Part shown: positions 1 through 5,585 of the stretch, in pieces
How the letters are laid out: each line of letters begins with the position of its first letter
How positions within the stretch are numbered: the stretch's first letter is position 1
Assembly: GCA_029940125.1 (NCBI GenBank)
Contig: JAOZRP010000177.1
Location: 1-5,604 of the forward strand
DNA: 5,604 nucleotides
DNA from: a bacterium
GTDB lineage: Bacteria; Desulfobacterota; Anaeroferrophillalia; Anaeroferrophillales; Anaeroferrophillaceae
Direction of reading: 5' to 3'
Made by a program: the position numbers and the translations under genes
The notes under the pieces: model-generated
Database searches by the model: none
What the model was told of the DNA's origin: nothing
Seen by the model: the letters and a program-made list of their open reading frames with translations, nothing else

Positions 1-82
1 GACGGCCGGCGAGAATGAGCGAGAGCCATGCCGGAACATCCTGATACCTTGATTTTGGTTGCGGGCGTCAAGTCCGCCTTGG
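1..82 (+). repeat. Left copy of a flanking inverted repeat
   Basis: This stretch is the reverse complement of 5494-5575. Counting by hand, 73 of 82 positions agree. The first 25 bases are identical, and mismatches fall at 26, 27, 49, 52, 55, 56, 67, 69 and 73. Bases 61-66 and 72-77 form a 6-bp stem (one G-U pair) around a 5-base loop. The match begins at the first base of the window, so the element may continue to the left. No convincing coding sequence lies in it. It could be one copy of a dispersed REP/MITE-like family or the end of a mobile unit; the sequence alone does not decide. Confidence 0.9.
61..77 (+). other. Stem-loop inside left repeat copy
   Basis: GCGGGC (61-66) pairs with GTCCGC (72-77) around the loop GTCAA, with one G-U pair. 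The same stem is fully Watson-Crick in the right copy. No T-run follows on the plus strand, so it does not look like an intrinsic terminator. Confidence 0.6.
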
Positions 83-103
83 AAAGCTGACGATGTTTAA
101 AAA

Positions 104-112
104 TGGTATGAT
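104..112 (+). promoter_or_regulatory. Possible extended -10 promoter of the nuoE-like operon
   Basis: TGG followed by TATGAT (107-112) fits an extended -10 element (TGn plus 5 of 6 of TATAAT). It lies about 37 bases upstream of the chosen start codon at 150. A TTGGAA at 79-84 resembles a -35 box, but the spacing of 22 is too long, so recognition would rely on the extended -10. This is inferred from sequence pattern only. Confidence 0.35.
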
Positions 113-133
113 GTTTTCTTGCCCTGCTTGAAC

Positions 134-140
134 AAAGGAG
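134..140 (+). promoter_or_regulatory. Shine-Dalgarno site deciding the nuoE-like start
   Basis: AAAGGAG lies 9 bases before ATG 150 and 6 bases before an in-frame TTG at 147. Either start is reachable. The ATG is preferred because it is the stronger codon. Confidence 0.75.
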
Positions 141-149
141 ATTGTATTG

Positions 150-710
150 ATGTCTGAGACTATCGGACAGGATCAGGAAATTGATCTGGAAGAACAGAAA
201 GTACTGGATGCCATTGCCGCTGAACTGCCGGCCGTCTCCCGGGATGTGCATCAATTGATACCTGTCCTGCAGGAAATCCAGCGTACCCATGGTTATGTTC
301 CTCCGGGCAGCATCAAGATGGTTGCGGATCATTTCGGCATTACCCCGGCAAAGGTTTTCGGGGTTGCCACTTTTTATAATCAGTTTCGTTTCAACCCTCC
401 CGGCCGCCACCCGATTAAAGTTTGCCTGGGAACGGCCTGCCACGTGAAAGGCGGGGAAATCATCCTTGAAAATTTTGCCCGGCGCCTGGGTATTGAAGAA
501 GGTGAAACCACCAAGGATCGGGAGTACAGCCTGGAAAGAGTCGCCTGTGTCGGTTGCTGTGCCCTGGCTCCGGTGGTGGTGGTGGGGGAGAAGATAGAGT
601 CATACGTAACTCCCAGCAAGGTCGAGGGCGTGATTACTGAAATTGAAATTCAAAATGAGATGGCTGAAAGGGCGAAAGCACAAGATGAGCAACAATCCGA
701 CTCCGAGTGA
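150..710 (+). CDS. nuoE: NuoE/HndA-like NADH dehydrogenase [2Fe-2S] subunit
   Basis: This 186-aa protein is a complex I 24-kDa (NuoE) type subunit, as also found in soluble hydrogenases and formate dehydrogenases (HndA, HydC, HoxE). Such subunits carry one [2Fe-2S] cluster next to the FMN of the NuoF partner. Residues about 15-80 form the helical N-terminal region, with the typical GYVPPG and GVATFYNQF segments. The thioredoxin-fold half has cluster ligands C92 and C97 (CLGTAC) and C133 and C137 (CVGCC), matching the family's Cx4C and Cx3C pattern. After about residue 165 there is a charged, Glu/Gln-rich tail. I start at ATG 150 rather than TTG 147. Its 3' end overlaps the nuoF-like gene by 26 bases, implying translational coupling. 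It should act in the cytoplasm in complex with the next two products. The family call is very safe; the partner enzyme is unknown. Confidence 0.95.
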   Translation: MSETIGQDQEIDLEEQKVLDAIAAELPAVSRDVHQLIPVLQEIQRTHGYVPPGSIKMVADHFGITPAKVFGVATFYNQFRFNPPGRHPIKVCLGTACHVKGGEIILENFARRLGIEEGETTKDREYSLERVACVGCCALAPVVVVGEKIESYVTPSKVEGVITEIEIQNEMAERAKAQDEQQSDSE

Positions 711-2634
711 ATTACTGGCCGAACAGACCAAGGTGGCCAAAGAGCAGTGGCAGGCTTTGCATGATCCGGCAGTGCCGGTTATTTATGTTGGCCACGCGAC
801 CTGTGGTCGGGCGGCGGGATCCCAGGAAACCATTGACGGATTTAAAGAAGCCCTGGAGGAAAAAGGGCTGGAAGCCAAAATTATCACCGTGGGCTGCCTG
901 GGCCATTGCTACGCTGAACCATTGGTTACTATCCATTATCCCGGCTATCCTCCCCTCATGTACCAGAAAGTCGGTGCCGGCGAAGCCCGGGTATTGGTGA
1001 ATTCCTTCCTCCAGGCCGGTGAGGATCCCTGTTTCGAATACCTGCTGGGGGCTCTTGAACCCAATGACACCTTTCCCACCCTGATGGACTACCCTCGCTA
1101 CCTGTATGAAAAGCGGCTGATTATGGAGCAGTGCGGTCTCATTGATCCGCACAATATTGATCATTACCTGGCTGTGGATGGCTATCAGGCCTTGGCCAAG
1201 GCCCTGGAGAAGGGCGGCGAGTGGGTGGTCAGCGAGATCAAGTCGGCGCATCTGCGGGGCCGCGGCGGCGCCGGTTTTCCGGCCGGCATCAAGTGGGAAA
1301 TTGCCCGCCAGGCGGAAAAGACCCCGAAAGTGGTTATCTGCAACGGCGACGAGGGTGACCCCGGCGCCTACATGGACCGGACGCTGATGGAAAGCAACCC
1401 TCACCAGGTACTGGAGGGGCTGGCAATCGCCGCCCTGGCGGTAGGCGCTTCCCGGGCGATTCTCTACATCCGGGCGGAATATCCTCTGGCGGTCAGTACC
1501 ATTGAAGAAGCCATCGCGGCGGCCAAGGAGCGCCACCTGCTCGGCGAACGGATTCTGGGAACGGAGTTCAACCTTGAGGTTTCCGTTTTCCAGGGCTCCG
1601 GGGCCTTTGTCTGCGGTGAGGAAACCGCCCTGATCCAGTCAATCGAGGGCCGGCGGGGCATGCCCCAGTATCGGCCGCCGTACCCGGCCGTTGAAGGACT
1701 GGATGGTCTGCCGACGGTGATTAACAATGCCAAAACCCTGTCGACGGTGCCTTCGATCGTGCGCCGGGGCAGTCACTGGTTTACCGCCATTGGCACCGAG
1801 ACGACGCCGGGAACGGCGATTTTTTCCGTGGTTGGTGATGTGGAATATCCCGGCCTGGTGGAAGTTCCCATGGGCGTCAGCCTTGAACATTTGATTTTTG
1901 AAGTCTGCGGCGGCATCAAGGACGGAAAGCCGTTCAAGGCGGTGCAGATCGGCGGCCCTTCCGGCGGCTGCCTGCCCGAAAGCGAACTGTCGACGCCCAT
2001 TGACTTCGATTCTTTGCGCCAGGCCGGGGCCATGATGGGGTCCGGCGGCATGGTGGTGATGAACAGCGACGCCTGCATGGTGGAAGTTGCCCGCTATTTT
2101 GTCGATTTCACCCAGCATGAATCCTGTGGCAAATGTACCTTCTGCCGCATCGGCACCCGCCACCTGCTGGAAATCCTGACCGCCTTGACCAAGGGAGAAG
2201 GGAGCGACGACGACATCGCAGAACTGCAGACCCTCAGCGAATCAATCATCAAGGGGTCCCTGTGCAGCCTGGGGAAGACCGCTCCCAACCCGGTGCTGAC
2301 CACCCTGCGCTTTTTCAAGGATGAATACCTGGCCCATTACCGCGAACATCGCTGCCCGGCGCTCATGTGCCGTGATCTGATTGCCTACTACATTGACCTT
2401 GAGGCCTGCGCCCGTGGCTGCGACGCCTGTGTTGCCTGCTGTCCCACTGAAGCGATTTTCACCACCAGCAACCGTAAAAAAGCCATTGACCAGGAAAAAT
2501 GCGTCAAATGCGGCGAGTGCGTCTATGCCTGCCCGCCGGAATATGACGCCGTCTTCAAAGTATCACCGCCGGAAATGGTTCCTGACCAGGGAATCGAGCC
2601 ATTGAATGAGGAAAAAGAGGAAAACAATGAGTAA
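685..2634 (+). CDS. nuoF: NuoF/HndC/HydB-like NADH-binding flavoprotein subunit
   Basis: This 649-aa protein is the NADH- and FMN-binding subunit of a soluble diaphorase module. It is longer than plain complex I NuoF (about 430-450 aa) because of extra Fe-S domains at both ends. Residues about 30-110 are a thioredoxin-like [2Fe-2S] domain with C40, C71 and C75. The NuoF core has the glycine-rich RGRGGAGFPAG (191-201), NGDEGDPGAYMDR (220-232) and CGEETALIQSIEG (310-322), which bind NADH and FMN. The N3-type [4Fe-4S] ligands are C481, C484, C487 and C527. A CPALMC segment (557-562) leads into two ferredoxin-type sites: C575, C579, C582 and C586, then C606, C609, C612 and C616. This layout is that of HydB/HndC, known from NAD-linked and electron-bifurcating [FeFe] hydrogenases. 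ATG 685 is chosen over an in-frame TTG at 643 and ATG at 655, which lie deep inside nuoE and lack a visible ribosome site; an AAGGG at 668-672 is the nearest candidate. The reading frame ends 8 bases into the next gene. Confidence 0.94.
   Translation: MSNNPTPSELLAEQTKVAKEQWQALHDPAVPVIYVGHATCGRAAGSQETIDGFKEALEEKGLEAKIITVGCLGHCYAEPLVTIHYPGYPPLMYQKVGAGEARVLVNSFLQAGEDPCFEYLLGALEPNDTFPTLMDYPRYLYEKRLIMEQCGLIDPHNIDHYLAVDGYQALAKALEKGGEWVVSEIKSAHLRGRGGAGFPAGIKWEIARQAEKTPKVVICNGDEGDPGAYMDRTLMESNPHQVLEGLAIAALAVGASRAILYIRAEYPLAVSTIEEAIAAAKERHLLGERILGTEFNLEVSVFQGSGAFVCGEETALIQSIEGRRGMPQYRPPYPAVEGLDGLPTVINNAKTLSTVPSIVRRGSHWFTAIGTETTPGTAIFSVVGDVEYPGLVEVPMGVSLEHLIFEVCGGIKDGKPFKAVQIGGPSGGCLPESELSTPIDFDSLRQAGAMMGSGGMVVMNSDACMVEVARYFVDFTQHESCGKCTFCRIGTRHLLEILTALTKGEGSDDDIAELQTLSESIIKGSLCSLGKTAPNPVLTTLRFFKDEYLAHYREHRCPALMCRDLIAYYIDLEACARGCDACVACCPTEAIFTTSNRKKAIDQEKCVKCGECVYACPPEYDAVFKVSPPEMVPDQGIEPLNEEKEENNE
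2616..2620 (+). promoter_or_regulatory. Shine-Dalgarno site deciding the NuoG-like start
   Basis: AGAGG stands 6 bases before ATG 2627. This favours 2627 over the in-frame ATG at 2606, whose extra seven residues (MRKKRKT) are simply the translated ribosome site. Confidence 0.7.
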
Positions 2635-3331
2635 AGCAGACGAGATGGTGACCCTGACTGTGGACGGTCTGAAAATAACCGTCCCCCGGGGGACGAAGGT
2701 GCTGAAAGCCTGCCTGGACAACGGCATTTACATTCCCAATCTCTGTTATATTGACGGCATGGAGCACCCGCCGGCATCCTGTCGTTTATGCCTGGTAGAA
2801 ATTGAGGGGCGTCCGGGACCGCTGCCTTCCTGCAGCCAGGAAGTGGAGCCGGGCATGGTCGTTCATACCAATACCGATGAGGTGCAGGCCCTGCAGAAAA
2901 CCGCCTTCCGGCTGCTGGTCAGCACCAATAACGGCAAGTGCCGTTTCTGCATGGCCAACAAGCGTTGTGCAATGCAGCGCATCGCCAAGTTTTTGCACAT
3001 GCCCCTGCGCACCAAGAAGCTGCGCTACATTCCCAAGGATATGCCGGAAGTCATTGAAGATCACCCCTGCATTGTTTACGAGCCCAACAAATGCGTACTC
3101 TGCGGCCGCTGCGTGTATGTCTGTTCACGGCAGAACAATACCTTTGCCCTGGATTTTGCCAACCGTGGCTTCAACAGCGTGATCTCGTTCTTCGGCAGCC
3201 GGGAAGAGGGGGTTGGTGACTATTGCCGGGACTGTCGGGCCTGTGTTGACGCCTGCCCGGTGGGAGCCTTGAATTTCAAGGATGAGCGTGATGCTTTCCT
3301 GCTTACCCTGCAGGAGAAAGCCGGCGGCTGA
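2627..3331 (+). CDS. NuoG/HoxU-like iron-sulfur subunit, short form
   Basis: This 234-aa protein matches the N-terminal electron-transfer part of NuoG, HoxU and [FeFe] hydrogenases. Residues 7-80 form a plant-type [2Fe-2S] ferredoxin with C40, C52, C55 and C69 (Cx11CxxCx13C). Residues 95-120 are the N5-cluster region with C105, C108 and C114, but the usual His four residues before the first Cys is Asn101. Residues 150-215 are a double [4Fe-4S] ferredoxin: C156, C159, C162, C166 and C200, C203, C206, C210, the last followed by Pro. It ends there, with no H-cluster domain and no molybdopterin domain, so it is an electron relay and not a catalytic subunit. Its start overlaps the nuoF-like stop by 8 bases (ATGAGTAA), and its 3' end overlaps the convergent hydrolase gene by 29 bases. 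It probably links the NuoEF pair to a ferredoxin or to a catalytic subunit encoded elsewhere. Confidence 0.92.
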   Translation: MSKADEMVTLTVDGLKITVPRGTKVLKACLDNGIYIPNLCYIDGMEHPPASCRLCLVEIEGRPGPLPSCSQEVEPGMVVHTNTDEVQALQKTAFRLLVSTNNGKCRFCMANKRCAMQRIAKFLHMPLRTKKLRYIPKDMPEVIEDHPCIVYEPNKCVLCGRCVYVCSRQNNTFALDFANRGFNSVISFFGSREEGVGDYCRDCRACVDACPVGALNFKDERDAFLLTLQEKAGG

Positions 3332-4037
3332 GAAAGGCCAGGGTTTTTTCCCAGCTGTCCCGGTGGGCCTCCCGGTGGTAGCGGGGATTGCCAGGCCAGA
3401 TAAATGAATGATCGACGCCGGGGTAGATGACGAAGTGATGTTCAAGGCCGAAGCGCCGGCAGGCCCGGTCCAGCAGGAAGGTGTTTTCCACTTTGACGAT
3501 GGTGTCCCGGTCGCCGTGAAATGACAGAATCGGACTGGAGACCCGGCGCAGGAAGTCAAGGTGGTCGTCGGGATTGAGCGGCAGGCGGTGAAAGCTTTCC
3601 ATCCCCCCGGACCAGCAGGTGAGGCCAAAGAAATTGACCACGGCCCGAACCTCGGGAATCAGCGAAGCTGCGTACAATGCCAGTCCTCCTCCCCGGCTGG
3701 CTCCCACCAGTCCCAGTCGGAGGTTGTCCACCCCCGGCTGTTTTTTTATCCACCGCCCCATGGCCTCCAGGTCCCCGGGGGGCAGCATTTCCCAGCTCAG
3801 ACGTTTTGGCCGATCCGGGCCGAACCATTCCGGAACCAGAACCGCGTATCCCTGGTGAGCCAGGTCCACGGCCAGTTTCCGGTGGGTTGGCTGAAAGCCG
3901 TCGGTGCCATGAAAAAGAATCAGGCCCGGGAATGGCCCCCGGTTAGTTGGCCGGCAAAAAAATCCGGGGATGGAGACATCCCCGGTACTGATCAACACGT
4001 TTTTTTTCTGATTGGCTTCGATCCTTCCCGTCATCAT
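3303..4037 (-). CDS. Dienelactone hydrolase family alpha/beta hydrolase
   Basis: This 244-aa protein has the length and motif order of the dienelactone hydrolase (DLH) family. There is an oxyanion-hole type HGTDGF at 43-48 after the strand GLILF. The nucleophile elbow is GASRG (112-116) with Ser114, where classical DLH has Cys. Asp178 in HGDRD is the likely acid, and His210 in GVDHSF the likely base, so the triad looks complete. There is no signal peptide or membrane segment, so it should be cytoplasmic. The substrate cannot be named; many members cleave esters or lactones other than dienelactone. The start is the first of two tandem ATG codons (4037 and 4034), 2 bases after the stop of the upstream gene, with a weak AGG-type ribosome site. 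This indicates co-transcription with the 4040-5395 gene. Its last codons lie within the 3' end of the opposing NuoG-like gene. Confidence 0.88.
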   Translation of the reverse strand: MMTGRIEANQKKNVLISTGDVSIPGFFCRPTNRGPFPGLILFHGTDGFQPTHRKLAVDLAHQGYAVLVPEWFGPDRPKRLSWEMLPPGDLEAMGRWIKKQPGVDNLRLGLVGASRGGGLALYAASLIPEVRAVVNFFGLTCWSGGMESFHRLPLNPDDHLDFLRRVSSPILSFHGDRDTIVKVENTFLLDRACRRFGLEHHFVIYPGVDHSFIWPGNPRYHREAHRDSWEKTLAFLSRRLSPAG

Positions 4038-4039
4038 TT

Positions 4040-5395
4040 CTACCTGCCGGTGTAAAGCTTTTCCTTGATATGCAGAGTGGCAAAGTTGAATTCTCCCCCG
4101 AGGGTAATGGCGGCGCAGGCGGCCACGAAATCCTTGGATGATTCAATGCCGCAGACCTTGGCCACCTCACGGGACAGAGGCGGGACGATGCCTTCGGGGC
4201 CGGAGGGAAAGCCCACTTCCATGTTCGGCAGTTCCACGCCGAAGACCAGGTCGTCTCCCCGGGTTTCGGCATACACCTTCTGCAGGCACGATACCAGGTA
4301 GGGGCGCGGGTTGTTCTTCATCGTTCGGTAGAAGGCCGGGATGATTTCACCGCCCATGCCGGTGTAAGCCGGCCAGCCGGTTTCTTCCAGCACGCCCTGG
4401 CGGTCCAGCTCGATGTAGGAGAGGAAGTCATCGATGGGACGGTCGATGTTTTTTTCATATTCCTTGATGGGAATTCGCTGCTGGGCGGAAACGTAGCGGC
4501 CGCGGCGGTTGCGGGGTGAGGGCTTGAGGTCGCCGTCGCGGCCCATGCCGATGACCGACACCCGGCAGGCAATCCGCTGCTCCTTGAACAGGTCGTCGAT
4601 GTAGTTCTTGGCGCCGCCCACCGCCTTCGAGGTGCAGCCATGGCCCCGGTATTCGCCGAAGCGGGTGTAGAAGCAGCAGTGCAGGATCCGGTCGCCATGG
4701 TGCTGCTTGTCCAGAAAGTCGACGTTGTAGACTTCACCGGCGAACGGCTTCAGGAAATTTTCCGTCATCAAGGCGATGATCCGGTCCAGGTGATCCTTGA
4801 TCAGCTGCCTGGCCTTTTCCCGTTCGCTTTCGGTGTCAAAAACGAAGGCCAGGTTCCGGGCCGCATGGCTGAAGTCGGCCACCTTGACGTCAATGGGACC
4901 GTATTTGTTGAGCTGGAAACAGCCGACGCTGATGCCCAGGTGCCCGACGCCCGGACCGTAGCAGAGAATGTTCTGAAAGGTTTTGTTGACGTCTCCGGCC
5001 ACGGTGACCTCGCCGGCGTAGCTGAAGTAGTCTTCATCGCCGCCGATGTAGTTGTTGACCAGGGGCAGGTAGCTGGTGGTGCCCGGAACCAGGGGTTCCA
5101 GCGGCGTGTCGCACATGCCGCAGCGGGTGAAGTCGTCATTGGCAGCCAGGATCCAGTGGCTGCCGTCCCGGGGACATTTGTACTCGATGCTGTAGGGCTT
5201 GTCCGGCAGGACCAGGTGGTTGAAGGTGATGCCGCTTTTAGCCTCGAGAAAGAACCGGCGGGCCATGGTGCCAACCAGCAGGTGTTCCGGTGCCTGGACC
5301 CCGGCTTCCAGGGCCGCGTCTTCGGCTTTCCAGGGCGCGGTTTTTCCCTGAAGCATCTGTTCACTGACTTTTCTGGCAATGTCGGTCTGGTTCAT
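4040..5395 (-). CDS. Conserved protein, probable divergent HMG-CoA-reductase-like
   Basis: I do not recognise this 451-aa protein outright. Several segments line up, in order, with class I hydroxymethylglutaryl-CoA reductase. GEYRGHGCTSKA (247-258) resembles the NADPH-binding GDAMGMNMVSKG. DLKP (289-292) plus RGRYVSAQQRIP (298-309) resembles DKKP and GRGKSVVCEAVIP. DLVFGVELPNMEVG (382-395) resembles the strand ending in SIEVG. GGEFNFATLHIKEKL (433-447) resembles AGELSL...AAGHLVKSH, placing His442 near the catalytic His. The catalytic Glu region may correspond to Q141-N142-I143. The N-terminal third has no clear HMGR match and holds C74, H80, C92 and C95, a possible zinc site. No signal peptide or membrane helix is seen. 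The ATG at 5395 follows an AGGAG with 6-base spacing. It is first in a two-gene operon with the hydrolase. The coding region is secure; the family call is inference from remembered motifs. Confidence 0.9.
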   Translation of the reverse strand: MNQTDIARKVSEQMLQGKTAPWKAEDAALEAGVQAPEHLLVGTMARRFFLEAKSGITFNHLVLPDKPYSIEYKCPRDGSHWILAANDDFTRCGMCDTPLEPLVPGTTSYLPLVNNYIGGDEDYFSYAGEVTVAGDVNKTFQNILCYGPGVGHLGISVGCFQLNKYGPIDVKVADFSHAARNLAFVFDTESEREKARQLIKDHLDRIIALMTENFLKPFAGEVYNVDFLDKQHHGDRILHCCFYTRFGEYRGHGCTSKAVGGAKNYIDDLFKEQRIACRVSVIGMGRDGDLKPSPRNRRGRYVSAQQRIPIKEYEKNIDRPIDDFLSYIELDRQGVLEETGWPAYTGMGGEIIPAFYRTMKNNPRPYLVSCLQKVYAETRGDDLVFGVELPNMEVGFPSGPEGIVPPLSREVAKVCGIESSKDFVAACAAITLGGEFNFATLHIKEKLYTGR

Positions 5396-5401
5396 CTTTT
5401 T

Positions 5402-5406
5402 CTCCT
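5402..5406 (-). promoter_or_regulatory. Shine-Dalgarno site for the 451-aa gene
   Basis: AGGAG on the minus strand lies 6 bases upstream of the ATG at 5395 and supports that start. Confidence 0.75.
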
Positions 5407-5441
5407 GTTTGACAAGCTGATTTTCCCTGTTCGCTACTCAT

Positions 5442-5470
5442 GTTATAAAGACTGTCGGCATGTATTCCAA
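5442..5470 (-). promoter_or_regulatory. Sigma70-type promoter of the minus-strand operon
   Basis: On the minus strand TTGGAA (5470-5465) and TATAAC (5447-5442) are separated by exactly 17 bases. They match the -35 and -10 consensus at 4 of 6 and 5 of 6 positions. The predicted transcript would begin near 5435 and give a leader of about 40 bases before the ATG. No operator or riboswitch is evident. Confidence 0.6.
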
Positions 5471-5498
5471 CATCATTGAATGGTTTTTTTATGCCAAG

Positions 5499-5515
5499 GC
5501 GGGCTTAAGGCCCGC
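5499..5515. other. Stem-loop inside right repeat copy
   Basis: GCGGGC (5499-5504) and GCCCGC (5510-5515) pair perfectly around the loop TTAAG. An 8-base T-run (5483-5490) lies on the plus-strand upstream side, which is the wrong order for an intrinsic terminator on either strand. Confidence 0.65.
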
Positions 5516-5516
5516 A

Positions 5517-5530
5517 ACCCTAAACAGGGT
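5517..5530. other. Second stem-loop in right repeat copy
   Basis: ACCCT (5517-5521) pairs with AGGGT (5526-5530) around a 4-base loop. The left copy keeps only three of these five pairs. Confidence 0.55.
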
Positions 5531-5565
5531 ATCAGGATGTTCCGGCATAACTCTCGCTCATTCTC

Positions 5566-5585
5566 GCCGGCCGTCCATGGCCGGC
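5566..5585. other. Perfect 7-bp stem-loop at outer edge of right repeat
   Basis: GCCGGCC (5566-5572) pairs with GGCCGGC (5579-5585) around GTCCAT. It straddles the point where the comparison with the left copy runs out of window, so the true repeat unit may be longer than 82 bp. The remaining bases to 5604 are GC-rich with no feature I can call. Confidence 0.6.

Larger units (their letters stand above)
5494..5575 (-). repeat. Right copy of the flanking inverted repeat
   Basis: This is the reverse complement of 1-82, about 89% identical by hand count. It appears to be the better-folded copy. It contains a 5-bp stem ACCCT/AGGGT (5517-5530) and a 6-bp stem GCGGGC/GCCCGC (5499-5515), and its outer end enters a third stem (5566-5585). 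It may continue beyond 5575, but the left counterpart lies outside the window. It could be a dispersed palindromic or MITE-like element or a mobile-unit end. No transposase gene is seen. Confidence 0.9.

Noticed and set aside
1..82. CRISPR repeat or tRNA in the flanking repeat
   Set aside because: There is a single inverted pair 5.4 kb apart with no repeat-spacer array, and the stems do not form a cloverleaf.
643..684. Earlier in-frame starts for the nuoF-like gene (TTG 643, ATG 655)
   Set aside because: They would add a basic stretch read from the 3' end of nuoE, with no Shine-Dalgarno; the domain begins well after ATG 685.
712..1536. 274-codon minus-strand open frame opposite the nuoF-like gene
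   Set aside because: It lies wholly over the unmistakable NuoF N-terminal and core coding sequence and shows no family motifs.
2627..3331. Third operon gene as an [FeFe] hydrogenase
   Set aside because: The protein ends right after the double [4Fe-4S] ferredoxin and lacks the H-cluster domain entirely.
3341..3352. GGG-T6-CCC near the convergent gene ends as a terminator
   Set aside because: Only three base pairs with the T-run in the loop, and it lies within the hydrolase coding sequence.
4640..5479. Long 279-codon plus-strand open frame opposite the 451-aa gene
   Set aside because: It mirrors the minus-strand gene, has no ribosome site and no recognisable motifs; the minus-strand frame has better promoter, start and family-like motifs.
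5483..5515. T-run plus GC-rich hairpin as an intrinsic terminator
   Set aside because: On the plus strand the T-run precedes the hairpin, and on the minus strand the hairpin is followed by A residues. The order is wrong for either direction.
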